A DNA stretch of 39,957 nucleotides from Geobacteraceae bacterium (GCA_024640545.1 JAHEEU010000005.1:1-39957); one strand, 5' to 3'. Positions 27,043 to 35,155 are shown, counted from the first letter of the stretch. Translations and numbers: made by a program. Notes: a model not told the origin generated them from the letters alone.

Positions 27043-27597
27043 GCCTTCGAATCCCCCCCCTGCTACCACGTTTATTTCAGTTAAGGTCCTGCCCAAGCTC
27101 GGCGTTGATTTGTGGAAATCAATTGTCCTGTGGATTTTCAAGCAGTCCATGCGGAGATCCTCAGAGGAGAGCCCCGACTGATGGCAACCGGCAGGGACCA
27201 GCCTGAACTGAAAAGCTTCCTTACGGGAAACCTCTTCGGAGTCTGATGCAGTGCGGCGCGCTTGATCACCGCAATCCCGGCAGTCGAATTTTTTTGCAGA
27301 GCCCTGTGGCTCTGCTATGGTCACTTAACTTAGGTGCGGGCGAGACGGCTTTCCTCAGCGATCGGCTTAATCTCTACTTGATTTATCCTAGCAATGATTG
27401 ATAATGAGGGAGTTTATTGATCAAACGCATGGTGAATCTTTACGAGCCGTTCTTTTTGTTATAATTGCTCGGCGATTCGGACCGTGTCTTCGCTATGGTG
27501 TTTTCTCGAAGCCTGGGAATCCATCGCCGATCCATACTTGGCAGCATAAATAATATAATTTGTTCGATCTACAAATAATTTGCCAAAGGAGTTCACC
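27043..27597. other. Intergenic region with a perfect hairpin and AT-rich promoter-like end
   Basis: No supported gene. A perfect 8-bp stem with a 4-nt loop (GCAGAGCC-CTGT-GGCTCTGC, 27296-27315) has a run of T before it, not after it, on the plus strand, so it is not a terminator in either direction. A perfect TATAAT at 27554-27559 lies 44 bp before the TAXI gene, but I see no matching -35. A 15-codon frame near 27419 (ending EPFFLL) has a GGGAG upstream but is too short to support. Confidence 0.5.
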
Positions 27598-28581
27598 ATG
27601 AAATCAGTCCTGTCCTGGGCCCTCCGCAGTGCCCTCCTGGCCCTGCTGCTGGTTCATCTCCAGCCGGTCGATTCCATTGCTGAAAAGACCATCAATATAG
27701 GTACCGGCAGTATTACCGGTGTCTATTACAATACCGGCAGTGCCGTGGCTAAGATGTTCAACCAGAAGCGGCAGGAGTACGGTGCATGGATGCTCAACCG
27801 GCCGTCGGCAGGGTCGCTTGAAAACATTAACGAAGTCCTGGGAGGACAAAACCAGTTCGGCATTTCCCAGGCCAATTTTCTTTTTAATGCCTGGAACGGG
27901 ATGGGCCTCTGGGAGAACTCGCCCAAGAAGACTCTGCGGGCCGTTCTGGGGCTCTACACCGAAGACCTCACCCTGATCGCCGCCGATGACGCTGAGATTA
28001 ATACAGCGATCGACCTGAAAGGCAAACGGCTCAACATCGGCGAGCCCGGATCGAGCGACCACGAGACATCAGGAGAAATTCTGGCCGTGCTGGGCATTGA
28101 TCCGGCAAAAGACCTGCAGCTTTCCGAAGAGCCGACCTATATCGCATCGGAAAAAATCCAGTCCGACGACATCGACGCCTATTTCTACACGGTCGGGCAC
28201 CCCAACCTCTCGGTCATTGAGGCGATATCCGGTGAGCGCAAGGTACACATCGTCCCTTTTGAGCCTGATTTTATTGACAAGCTCGCGGCGCTGAGACCTT
28301 ACCTGTTAGCGGACCAGATCGACGTCACATTTTACGAAAAACTGGAGAGCAAGGCCCCGGTTCCGACCATCGGCATCAAATCGGTTCTTTTTACCAGAGA
28401 GGACGTCGGTGAAGAGACCGTCTACCGGGTGGTCAAATCGATTATGGAGAATCTTGACCTGTTCCGTCGCCAACACCCGGCCTTCTCCAGCCTGACGAAG
28501 GAAAATATGTCGCATGGAGTCATTATCCCTTTGCACCCCGGAGCCGAGCGCTACTTCCGCGAAGCGGGGATCGCTTATTGA
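27598..28581 (+). CDS. TAXI-family solute-binding protein without a local permease
   Basis: 327 aa from the ATG at 27598 (MKSVLSWALRSALL), six bases after AAAGGAG. Signal peptide residues 1-28. The TAXI start INIGTGSITGVYYNTGSAVA is the binding-lobe signature of this TRAP class; NRPSAGSLENINEVL and GQNQFGISQANFLFNA follow. DLKGKRLNIGEPGSSDHETS and DAYFYTVGHPN are typical second-lobe segments. TAXI proteins normally deliver glutamate or other carboxylates to a fused DctQM permease, but none is encoded here. Instead it is followed by a secreted hydrolase and MlaA, which suggests a periplasmic ligand-binding role linked to the envelope, or use of a permease encoded elsewhere. Confidence 0.9.
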   Translation: MKSVLSWALRSALLALLLVHLQPVDSIAEKTINIGTGSITGVYYNTGSAVAKMFNQKRQEYGAWMLNRPSAGSLENINEVLGGQNQFGISQANFLFNAWNGMGLWENSPKKTLRAVLGLYTEDLTLIAADDAEINTAIDLKGKRLNIGEPGSSDHETSGEILAVLGIDPAKDLQLSEEPTYIASEKIQSDDIDAYFYTVGHPNLSVIEAISGERKVHIVPFEPDFIDKLAALRPYLLADQIDVTFYEKLESKAPVPTIGIKSVLFTREDVGEETVYRVVKSIMENLDLFRRQHPAFSSLTKENMSHGVIIPLHPGAERYFREAGIAY

Positions 28582-28642
28582 GGTCGCCGATAGTTTCGTT
28601 ATTGGGCCTTTTTGATATAACTATCAAGTGCAGGAGGACATA

Positions 28643-29932
28643 ATGCACAAAATCTACTTGCTGGTTCTGGTCTGTTTGCTGACGGGTCTTCTGGCCGGTA
28701 CGGCGGAAGCGGAGAAGCCCTACTTCTTCCCGTATGTCAACCCCTACGAGGCGACGGTCATGGAAGTGCCTTCGATTTACGAAGCGCAGCTGCCGGCCGA
28801 AGTGCCGACCAAGGATTTTCGCATCCATCCCTTCCCGGACCGCAAGACTCCTGACGTTTTCTGGTACGACAAGGGCCTGGCCTGCTCCCTGGTTTACCAG
28901 AAGCACGAGGCCCCGCTGGTGTTCATCATTGCCGGCACCGGTGCCCGCTATAATTCACCGAAGATGATCAACATGCAGAAGGCCCTCTACCAGGCCGGCT
29001 TTCATGTCATTTCCATCTCTTCACCGACCATTGCCAACTTTATCATCAATGCCTCGGAAGGCATGGTTCCGGGGAATCTGTATGAAGATGCCAAAGATCT
29101 TTACCGGGTCATGGAAATGGCCTACGAAAAGGTGCAGAACAAGATCAAAGTGACCGACTTCTACCTCACCGGGTACAGCCTTGGCGGCATCCAGGCCGCC
29201 TACGTGTCGATGCTCGATGAGGAAAAAAAGCGTTTCGATTTCAAAAAGGTCCTGTTGATCAACCCCCCGGAAAGCCTGTATAATTCGGTGTCCAAGCTTG
29301 AGAAGCTGCTGGGCGACAATATCCCGGGTGGCGCGGCCAATTTCGATCTCTGGTACCAGCAGCTCCTCGACGATCTCGCCGGAATCTATGAAGAGATGGG
29401 ATTCTTCGACCTGACCGGCGACTACATCTACAAGGCCTACAAACGTCATCCCCCGCGGGAGGATTTCCTGGCGGCCCTGGTCGGGCTGTCATTTACCTTG
29501 AGCTCCTCCGATATGGTGTTCGCCTCCGATGTCATGCGCGGTGGCGGCTACATCACCCCGAAAAATGTCATCATGAACAATTCGACCTCATTGCGGCCTT
29601 TTGCCCAGGTCGCCAACCGGACCAGCTTTACCGATTATTTCCGTGAATACTTCTACCCGTATTTCCGCCAGCAGGAACCGGGCCTGACCGAGCAGAACCT
29701 GATCGATCGACTGACCCTGAAGAATATCGAGAGTTACCTGCGCAGTGCCAGGAAGATCGGCCTGCTGCACAATGAAGATGACATCATCATGCTCCCCGGC
29801 GAGGTCGATTACCTGCATGGCGTCTTCGGCGACCGGGCACAGATTTATCCCACGGGGGGGCACTGCGGAAACATGAATGATCCCACAGTGGTCCGTTTTA
29901 TAGTTGATTTCTTCAAAGGGCAGGAGGGCTGA
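28643..29932 (+). CDS. Secreted alpha/beta-hydrolase
   Basis: 429 aa from the ATG at 28643 (MHKIYLLVLVCLLTG), five bases after AGGAGG. Signal peptide residues 1-23 (GTAEA). The nucleophile elbow GYSLGG places S179. An acid in LLHNEDDIIMLPGE (D379 or D380) and H407 in GGHCGNMND complete a plausible triad. VFIIAGTGARYNSP would form the oxyanion-side loop. The segment 210-300 is an inserted helical lid. The likely substrate is a lipid or ester in the periplasm; phospholipid is favoured because mlaA follows two bases later, but this is inference. The gene is 61 bp after the TAXI gene, with no terminator between. Confidence 0.85.
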   Translation: MHKIYLLVLVCLLTGLLAGTAEAEKPYFFPYVNPYEATVMEVPSIYEAQLPAEVPTKDFRIHPFPDRKTPDVFWYDKGLACSLVYQKHEAPLVFIIAGTGARYNSPKMINMQKALYQAGFHVISISSPTIANFIINASEGMVPGNLYEDAKDLYRVMEMAYEKVQNKIKVTDFYLTGYSLGGIQAAYVSMLDEEKKRFDFKKVLLINPPESLYNSVSKLEKLLGDNIPGGAANFDLWYQQLLDDLAGIYEEMGFFDLTGDYIYKAYKRHPPREDFLAALVGLSFTLSSSDMVFASDVMRGGGYITPKNVIMNNSTSLRPFAQVANRTSFTDYFREYFYPYFRQQEPGLTEQNLIDRLTLKNIESYLRSARKIGLLHNEDDIIMLPGEVDYLHGVFGDRAQIYPTGGHCGNMNDPTVVRFIVDFFKGQEG

Positions 29933-29934
29933 TC

Positions 29935-30699
29935 ATGACTGCATTCATTCAAAGAAAACGGCTGCTGCTGGTCTTGCTCTCAGGGCTCCTGCTGTTGAGC
30001 GCCTGTTCGACAACCCCGAAGACCACTCCCGAGACCGAGCCGCCGATGCGGACGTATGAGGAACTGGTTGACCAGAGCAAGAGCTCCCCGATCGATGTCT
30101 ATGACCCGCTTGAAGGTTTCAACCGCGGGGTATATCGTTTCAACTACTACTTCGACAAGTTCATTTTCCTGCCGATTGTCAACACCTACGAATTCATCAT
30201 GCCGACCTTTGCCCAGAAGGGTGTGTCGAACTTTGTCGACAACGTCTACGAATTCAGTAACTTCACCAACAACCTCTTGCAGTTGAAGTTCAAACAGAGC
30301 GGCATCACCCTGGCACGTTTTGCGATCAACACGACCGTGGGAATTGCCGGGTTGTGGGACCCGGCAACAGAAATGAATCTATACAGGCAGAAAGAGGACT
30401 TCGGGCAGACCCTCGGTCACTACGGGGTTGGCAACGGACCGTACCTCGTGCTGCCGATCCTCGGGCCGTCCAACCTGCGTGACGCCACTGGTGTGGTGGC
30501 CGATTCCGTTGCTTTCAGCAGCTTCGGTCCCCCAGCCTGGGTGGACGACGATGACGCGACCCTGGCTTTCAACGTCGTAACCGCGATTGACAAGCGTCAC
30601 CGGGTCCCGTTCCGCTACTATGGAACAGGATCGCCATTCGAGTACGAGATGATTCGCTTGCTGTATACATCGCAGCGGCAGATTGTTATCGAGAAATAA
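29935..30699 (+). CDS. mlaA: MlaA/VacJ outer-membrane lipoprotein
   Basis: 254 aa. The lipoprotein signal ends in LLSAC, so C24 is the lipidated residue. The MlaA core begins DVYDPLEGFNRGVYRFNYYF and continues FVDNVYEFSNFTNNLLQLK, RFAINTTVGIAGLWDPA and EDFGQTLGHYGVGNGPYLVLP with PSNLRD. MlaA removes phospholipid from the outer leaflet of the outer membrane and passes it to periplasmic MlaC. No MlaC or MlaFEDB gene is in this window. The ATG lies two bases after the hydrolase stop, with GGAGG seven bases upstream, so the three genes form a tight unit closed by a long hairpin. Confidence 0.95.
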   Translation: MTAFIQRKRLLLVLLSGLLLLSACSTTPKTTPETEPPMRTYEELVDQSKSSPIDVYDPLEGFNRGVYRFNYYFDKFIFLPIVNTYEFIMPTFAQKGVSNFVDNVYEFSNFTNNLLQLKFKQSGITLARFAINTTVGIAGLWDPATEMNLYRQKEDFGQTLGHYGVGNGPYLVLPILGPSNLRDATGVVADSVAFSSFGPPAWVDDDDATLAFNVVTAIDKRHRVPFRYYGTGSPFEYEMIRLLYTSQRQIVIEK

Positions 30700-30715
30700 A
30701 GGACTTACCCTGTCG

Positions 30716-30754
30716 AACCCGTTACGGCCGCATGCTTTGCGGCCGTAACGGGTT
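30716..30754 (+). terminator. Long hairpin after mlaA
   Basis: A perfect 16-bp stem (AACCCGTTACGGCCGC and its complement) with a 7-nt loop, 17 bp after the mlaA stop. The T-run is short (GGTTTCC), so it may act as a terminator or as a message-stabilising end. Confidence 0.65.
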
Positions 30755-30868
30755 TCCGGGGCCAAGTCCAGACAGTCGGAGAGGCGGCCGACCAGCACAT
30801 GCTCGGTGATGTTCTTGAGAACCTTGCTCTACACACCACGTCCGGGGCATTCAGACCCTGACCATCAG

Positions 30869-30904
30869 AAAAAAAAGCCCCATAGTCAGGAGTGACTATG
30901 GGGC
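30869..30904 (-). terminator. Strong intrinsic terminator on the minus strand
   Basis: A 12-bp perfect stem (GCCCCATAGTCA / TGACTATGGGGC) with a 4-nt loop, followed on the minus strand by eight T. There is no minus-strand gene to its right before 33253, so it must end either a small RNA or antisense transcription from the glnA region. Confidence 0.8.
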
Positions 30905-30959
30905 AACGGGTTTATGGGTTTTTCTTTTAGGAGGGTAGAACATGAAGAAGTATGTTCTG
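30869..30959 (-). ncRNA. Candidate ~90-nt small RNA with anti-Shine-Dalgarno segment
   Basis: A promoter (30993-30966) and a textbook terminator (30904-30869) on the minus strand define a transcript of about 91 nt with no ORF. The 3' half is a 12-bp stem with a 4-nt loop (GCCCCATAGTCA arms) plus eight T. The 5' half is pyrimidine-rich and predicted unpaired, and contains CTACCCTCCTAAAAG. This can pair with AGGAGG-type ribosome-binding sites. C/U-rich unpaired segments of this kind are used by known trans-acting sRNAs. The alternative is that the plus strand is functional: an AGGAGG and a 12-codon ORF (MKKYVLVNILPV) lie opposite. No covariation evidence is available to me. Confidence 0.45.
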
Positions 30960-30965
30960 GTGAAT

Positions 30966-30993
30966 ATATTACCCGTTTAGTTATATATGTCAA
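30966..30993 (-). promoter_or_regulatory. Candidate promoter of the small RNA
   Basis: On the minus strand a perfect TTGACA (30993-30988) lies 16 bp before TAATAT (30971-30966), giving a predicted start near 30959. The surrounding sequence is AT-rich, so the -10 assignment could shift by one or two bases. Confidence 0.5.
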
Positions 30994-31360
30994 GCAGAAA
31001 ATTTGCTCGCTCAACATAGCCACCCGTCACTGGTCCAAACAGCAATTTTCATTTGGGACAAGCAGGAGACGAACTGTCTCCATCAATCCTCCCCCGGACT
31101 CCTCCTGTAAGACTTGCAAACGTTCAGTAATGGACCTCGCCTCTGGTCACCCGCAGCGATTATTTCCCGGACTATCTATCTCCTTCAAGGCCTGATGCCT
31201 TGACCGCAACGTTAAAACTCATAATGGGGCTTTCTCAGCATTCATTGCCTAGCCTCTGAGAAGCGACCCTATATGGAGCGATCTGGTCCGGTCCGTCACA
31301 AGGCCGGCACCAGTCGCCAATTCAGGCCATAAAATCTTGGCTCCGAAGAAGTAGAGCACA

Positions 31361-31388
31361 TTGACACGACTCAATGAAGAGTTAGAAT
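31361..31388 (+). promoter_or_regulatory. Sigma-70 promoter for glnA
   Basis: A perfect TTGACA (31361-31366) and TAGAAT (31383-31388, 5/6) lie 16 bp apart, with the predicted start near 31395 and a ~165-nt leader. I looked for a sigma-54 (-24/-12) element and found none with both GG and GC dinucleotides at the right spacing. Confidence 0.6.
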
Positions 31389-31560
31389 AATAAATATGGC
31401 ATTAATTTTACCAATGATTCGCTTCGACCACTCGATGATCAGGCCCGCCTGAAAATACTTATGGTTTGTTCTTGAAAGTCTCCGATCCACCAGCTGCCGG
31501 CCTTAGGCCCTAGCCATGTAACACACCCTCACACGCTTGCCTGTCAAAAGGAGTTTGTCC

Positions 31561-32889
31561 ATGACCCGTCAGGAAATAATGAAAGTCATTCAGGAAAAGA
31601 GTGTTAATTTCTTCCGTCTGCAATTTGTCGATATTTTTGGTTTCATGAAAAACGTTGCGATCCCTCTCAGCCAGATCGAAAAGGCCCTGGACGGCCAAAT
31701 GATGTTTGACGGGTCGTCGATTGACGGTTTTGTGAGAATCAATGAATCGGACATGTATCTCAAACCAGATTTCAATACCTTCGTGGTCCTGCCCTGGCGA
31801 AGCAAGAACGGCGTCAATGCGGCTCGCATCATCTGCGATGTCTACAAGTCCGACGGGACACCCTTCGAGGGATGCCCAAGGGTAAACTTGCAGAGGGTCC
31901 TGGCAGAGGCCAAGCATCTCGGCTACACCATGAATGTTGGGACCGAGTGTGAATTTTTTCTTTTCAACAAAGACGAGAAGGGGAACCTGGCCACGGAAAC
32001 AAATGATGTCGCCGGATATTTCGACGTTGACCCGGATGACACGGGTATCGGCTGCCGCCGAGAGATCATTGAAACCCTCGAGGCCATGGACTTTGAGGTC
32101 GAGGCCTCTCATCACGAGGTGGCCGAGGGCCAGCATGAGATCAACTTCAAATATGCCGATGCTCTGAAGGCCGCAGACAATACCGTGACATTCAAGTGGG
32201 TGGTCCGCTCGATAGCCGCAAAATACGGCTTCCACGCCACGTTCATGCCCAAGCCGGTTTTCGGCATCAACGGCTCCGGCATGCATACGAATCAGTCTCT
32301 CTTCAACCTGGACGGCAGCAATGCGTTTTTTGATGAAAAAGGGCCGCTGAAGCTAAGTGAAACGGCCTATCATTATATCGCCGGCATTATTAAAAACGCG
32401 CGCGGGTTTACTGCCGTGACCAACCCCCTGGTCAACTCCTATAAACGCCTTGTGCCGGGCTATGAAGCTCCGGTTTACGTCGCCTGGTCGGCCTCCAACC
32501 GCTCGGCGATGATCCGCATCCCTGCGTCTCGAGGGCTGGGCACCCGTACCGAAGTGCGCTGCCCGGACCCGGCCTGCAATCCGTACCTGGCTCTGGCAAT
32601 GATGCTCGGTTCAGGTCTCGACGGGGTGAAGAACAAGCTTGCCGCTCCGGCTTCGATCAACGTTGATATTTTCAAAATGACGCCGGAGGAAAAAGAGGCC
32701 TCGGGCATCGACAGCTTGCCTGCCAACCTGCAAGAGGCAATTGATGCCTTCAAGGAGAACCCGATCGCCAGAGAGGCCCTTGGCGAGCACATTTACAACA
32801 AGTATATCGAGGGGAAAGAGAAAGAATGGGATTCCTACCGGACGGCAGTCACCGACTGGGAGGTTAAGACATATATGAAAAACTACTAG
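31561..32889 (+). CDS. glnA: Glutamine synthetase type I (alpha-like, feedback-inhibited class)
   Basis: 442 aa from the ATG at 31561 ([14 protein letters not shown]), seven bases after AAAAGGAG. The ORF-track start eight codons upstream is not supported. Active-site segments: [45 protein letters not shown] (metal ligands), [39 protein letters not shown] and [16 protein letters not shown]. Glutamate and ammonium are joined with ATP. The length, the C-terminus without the NLYxLPPEE adenylylation loop, and the Arg in GFVRINESD (equivalent to R62 of the Bacillus enzyme) point to the GSI-alpha class, controlled by glutamine feedback rather than by adenylylation. Terminators follow at about 33.0 and 33.1 kb. 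Confidence 0.97.
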   Translation: MTRQEIMKVIQEKSVNFFRLQFVDIFGFMKNVAIPLSQIEKALDGQMMFDGSSIDGFVRINESDMYLKPDFNTFVVLPWRSKNGVNAARIICDVYKSDGTPFEGCPRVNLQRVLAEAKHLGYTMNVGTECEFFLFNKDEKGNLATETNDVAGYFDVDPDDTGIGCRREIIETLEAMDFEVEASHHEVAEGQHEINFKYADALKAADNTVTFKWVVRSIAAKYGFHATFMPKPVFGINGSGMHTNQSLFNLDGSNAFFDEKGPLKLSETAYHYIAGIIKNARGFTAVTNPLVNSYKRLVPGYEAPVYVAWSASNRSAMIRIPASRGLGTRTEVRCPDPACNPYLALAMMLGSGLDGVKNKLAAPASINVDIFKMTPEEKEASGIDSLPANLQEAIDAFKENPIAREALGEHIYNKYIEGKEKEWDSYRTAVTDWEVKTYMKNY

Positions 32890-32990
32890 GATTCTCGGCA
32901 ACCGGGACGTTGATCAAACATCGGCCTGTGTCGCCAGTCTCTCTAAAAGAACCCGGTGACGAGAGTTTATCAAAGAGGTGAACGCCTGAT

Positions 32991-33022
32991 TAAAACACCG
33001 CGAAGGAATATCGGGGGTTTTT
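32991..33022 (+). terminator. Imperfect first terminator after glnA
   Basis: AAAACACCGCGA pairs with TCGGGGGTTTT with two mismatches around a 7-nt loop (AGGAATA) and ends in TTTTT. It is 102 bp after the glnA stop. It is weaker than the hairpin at 33114. Confidence 0.35.
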
Positions 33023-33113
33023 AACTTTTAACTCTCCTAGCGTTCTGCGTTGATATTTGGTTGATCAAATATCCTTAGAACTTCTGAGAAAGACTGGCAG
33101 CAATACTTATAAG

Positions 33114-33150
33114 AAAGCCCCAGCCAGCGAAGTCTGGTTGGGGCTTTTTT
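33114..33150. terminator. Bidirectional terminator between glnA and the convergent small gene
   Basis: The stem AAAGCCCCAGCCAG / CTGGTTGGGGCTTT (one G-T pair) has a 6-nt loop and ends in CTTTTTTG on the plus strand. On the minus strand the stem runs into TTTCTTATAAG. It can end both glnA and the minus-strand gene at 33253-33480. Confidence 0.85.
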
Positions 33151-33252
33151 GTCTCAATTGAAGCGCAAAAATCTTACTGGCCCTGCAATCTAGGAATCCG
33201 GCCCCTGCCTTTAATCCGTCCTGTCAGTAGTAACAAAAAAGAAGGAAGAGGG

Positions 33253-33480
33253 TTATAGAGGAGAACGCCTGTCGGGGCCGTTAAAGGGGCGATAGGCCTC
33301 ACGCCTGTCCTTCACTCTAATAGGGTCAATACCAACAGTTACCCAACCACTCGATCGTTTAAATTTCATTAAGTATTTCTTTTCGAGTAGGACATCAAGT
33401 GCTGAAGACGTCAGGTATTGATAAGTCCCATCTCTTGTAATGACATGAAGAAGCTGTTGCTCGGTTCTGGGATCAGACAT
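33253..33480 (-). CDS. Small conserved-type protein (KFKRSSGWV family), function unknown
   Basis: 75 aa from the ATG at 33480 (MSDPRTEQQLLHV), six bases after AAAGGAG; the ATG two codons earlier touches the ribosome-binding site and is rejected. The core RDGTYQYLTSSALDVLLEKK and KFKRSSGWVTVGIDPIR, with a charged end RPFNGPDRR, resembles short proteins I recall from Geobacter-type genomes, often in several copies. No catalytic motif, Cys pair or signal peptide is seen, so it is probably cytoplasmic. The basic KFKRSSGW patch could contact nucleic acid or a membrane, which is a guess. Confidence 0.7.
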   Translation of the reverse strand: MSDPRTEQQLLHVITRDGTYQYLTSSALDVLLEKKYLMKFKRSSGWVTVGIDPIRVKDRREAYRPFNGPDRRSPL

Positions 33481-33712
33481 GTTCATCTCCTTTCTCCCTT
33501 AACCTTAGTAAAATACTGCCTATAACAATCTACATAGACCTCTCGCAACAATTATGCCGTTAAAAAACTTTTAATATCCAATGAGTTGCGCTTCACCTCC
33601 TAGCGAACTGGCGAGGATGTAAAATTATCCGACGTGAATTTGCTAAGCTGATAAGCATGATAAGCTCTTTCAGTTTTCACAGCAGAGATAATACAGAAAC
33701 GTTGATCACACG

Positions 33713-33744
33713 GCCCCAGCCATCCCCGGTTGGGGCTTTTATTT
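33713..33744 (+). terminator. Orphan intrinsic terminator on the plus strand
   Basis: The stem GCCCCAGCC / GGTTGGGGC (one G-T pair) has a 6-nt loop and is followed by TTTTATTT. The stem sequence closely resembles that of the glnA terminator 600 bp upstream. It could end a short non-coding RNA or catch read-through. Confidence 0.65.
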
Positions 33745-33806
33745 ATCCGCATCATTTGGCATTGCTTAGATTGGCGAAAATGCAAAATTCTTATGTCTGC
33801 AATGTA

Positions 33807-33840
33807 AGAAAAAGCCCCAGGTCCCGAGATCGAGGGCTTT
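33807..33840 (-). terminator. Terminator of the secreted-protein gene at 33918
   Basis: AAAGCCC and GGGCTTT arms enclose a partly paired 16-nt loop. On the minus strand it is followed by TTCTTACATT, and it starts 77 bp after the gene's stop. Confidence 0.5.
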
Positions 33841-33917
33841 CGCGTCTGATTGATGGTGATCAATAAGAATGGCCCCCCCAAGTCGGAAGTGCCATTTTCA
33901 TGCCTTACAGATGGAAT

Positions 33918-34259
33918 TTATTGCGGAGGGTCAACCACGCAGTAGAATGAGGTATCATCCTCACACGGGAGATAATAAATATCACCTTCCTCCACGTAGT
34001 AATAGGTTTGACCTCCAACAACGACAGTTCTTGCCCCATATGGTAAAGTAGCTCGTCGGGTGCCCACGGCAACATTTCCATGGGGACCTTTCACCGCAAC
34101 GTTACCTCTTGGTCGTTCTACAACTTCTCCACCATGTCGACCTTCAACAGCTCTCTCTCCACGGGGAAAGGCCTCTACATTACTCCACAAGCATGAAAAA
34201 ACCATGACCGCAACCAAAAGTAAAAATGAAGCCAGATTTCTAGGTTTCTCTAATCTCAT
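33918..34259 (-). CDS. Secreted small protein with YYY-rich C-terminal motif
   Basis: 113 aa, ATG at 34259 with AAAGGG six bases upstream. Signal peptide residues 1-30 (FLLLVAVMVFSCLWSNVEA). Residues 31-70 are low-complexity and repeat-like (RGNVAVKGPHGNVAVGTRR). The end, RTVVVGGQTYYYVEEGDIYYLP, resembles the C-terminal motif of DUF6515-like secreted proteins. Three cysteines are present, one in the signal peptide and two in the last 15 residues (LPCEDD, FYCVVD) that may form a disulfide. Function unknown; a periplasmic or surface location is likely. Confidence 0.65.
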   Translation of the reverse strand: MRLEKPRNLASFLLLVAVMVFSCLWSNVEAFPRGERAVEGRHGGEVVERPRGNVAVKGPHGNVAVGTRRATLPYGARTVVVGGQTYYYVEEGDIYYLPCEDDTSFYCVVDPPQ

Positions 34260-34444
34260 AATATACCCTTTCAGGATTCTGAATATGTTGAATATCCTTT
34301 AGTAGTTGGAGGTATCTATTATCTAGTTTGGTTATTTTCTCGTGTCATTCATCCGTATCCAACCCTGTCTGCTGCGGATGAAGTAATACCACTGACTATT
34401 TCCTGGCCACAGACTAAACCGTGGGAAAGTTGTGGCTTGTAACG

Positions 34445-35155
34445 CTATTCAATCCAACCTTGTTCCTGGAACCGCTTTTTAAGTACGTCTGCAATTTCCT
34501 TTGCAATGTCCCTAGCCCTGCCCTCGAGCGAGTCGTTGCCGGTTTTGTGATCATGTATTTTCATGCCAGTGCTGACAATGAGACCCAAAGGGTTATGTGT
34601 GGCAGCTAGTGCCAGGACACCCACCGCCCCACCCGGGGTTTTGGGCCCTGTCGAATCTGCCGAACCAGACCCAAGTTTGCGCAATCCATTAGCTGTCATT
34701 TGGAAGCCTTCGGCCGCCACCTTCAATTCAGATTCTCCAGAACCAAAGCCGATAACGATCCGCTTTTTTTCACTGCCCTCAGACACGGAAACGAGGGCTC
34801 CCCGAATAACAAGATCGTTGACCTGTGGCTTGGTCTCCGCCGTTGGCCTTGCTGCCGGCATCCCCATGGCGCTGATGTTTTTCACCAGGTTGGAGGCAAT
34901 TTCAGCACCCAGTTTGCGGCCTGCGTCGATTTGCTCAGTAGTTTGTGGCGTGTCATGATCAGAAAATTTCTCGGACAGCGCAGAATCCGCAGGAACATCG
35001 GCTGCTGTGGCGACGAAGTCGTAGACCCAAATGTGATCTGGTTTAGGGATTTCCTGAACCACGATTTCGTTTCTTTCTGTGATTTTTGTCCCAGCGTAAA
35101 CCGCGAGGGGCAGTAGCAAAAACAAAAAAAGCAGAATATAGCTACGTGTTTTCAT
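34445..35155 (-). CDS. DUF4410-type exported protein
   Basis: 236 aa, ATG at 35155 with GGGAGG six bases upstream. Signal peptide residues 1-21 (YILLFLFLLLPLAVYA); no lipobox cysteine. HIWVYDFVATAADVPADSA is the usual DUF4410 opening. AGRKLGAEIASNLVKNISAMG, NDLVIRGALVSVSEGSEKKR and VIGFGSGESELKVAAEGFQM follow the family pattern, and a glycine/alanine-rich stretch with GVLALAATHNPLGLI precedes the final helix. The family's role is unknown; members are envelope-associated. It sits among other secreted-protein genes on the same strand. Confidence 0.75.
   Translation of the reverse strand: MKTRSYILLFLFLLLPLAVYAGTKITERNEIVVQEIPKPDHIWVYDFVATAADVPADSALSEKFSDHDTPQTTEQIDAGRKLGAEIASNLVKNISAMGMPAARPTAETKPQVNDLVIRGALVSVSEGSEKKRIVIGFGSGESELKVAAEGFQMTANGLRKLGSGSADSTGPKTPGGAVGVLALAATHNPLGLIVSTGMKIHDHKTGNDSLEGRARDIAKEIADVLKKRFQEQGWIE

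Larger units (their letters stand above)
30700..31560. other. Long non-coding region with two hairpins, a candidate sRNA and the glnA leader
   Basis: No protein gene is supported over 861 bp. From left to right it holds the mlaA terminator (30716-30754), a minus-strand promoter-plus-terminator unit interpreted as a small RNA (30869-30993), about 350 bp in which I see nothing, and the glnA promoter (31361-31388) with a ~165-nt leader. The plus-strand ORF 30914-31195 starts without a ribosome-binding site and has no protein character. Confidence 0.6.
32890..33252. other. Intergenic region with two terminator-like hairpins
   Basis: No gene is seen. It contains an imperfect hairpin with a T-run at 32991-33022 and a strong hairpin at 33114-33150. 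The 90 bp between them have no recognisable feature. Confidence 0.6.
33481..33917. other. Non-coding region with an unassigned plus-strand terminator
   Basis: No gene is supported. A good plus-strand terminator at 33713-33744 has no plus-strand gene upstream after the glnA terminator. A second hairpin (33807-33840) is oriented to end the minus-strand gene at 33918. The left part must hold the promoter of the gene at 33253-33480; TTGCGA and TTATAG 17 bp apart on the minus strand are weak candidates. Confidence 0.5.

Noticed and set aside
27419-27466. 15-codon frame with GGGAG and TTG start
   Set aside because: Too short, non-ATG start, no downstream gene in coupling distance.
30942-30980. 12-codon ORF MKKYVLVNILPV with AGGAGG upstream
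   Set aside because: The ribosome-binding site is good, but no gene follows that it could regulate and the opposite strand has a promoter and terminator. Kept only as the alternative reading of the small-RNA candidate.
31395-31560. Riboswitch or sigma-54 control in the glnA leader
   Set aside because: I could not find a c-di-GMP, glutamine or ANTAR-type dual hairpin, nor a GG-N10-GC element; the sigma-70 promoter is enough.
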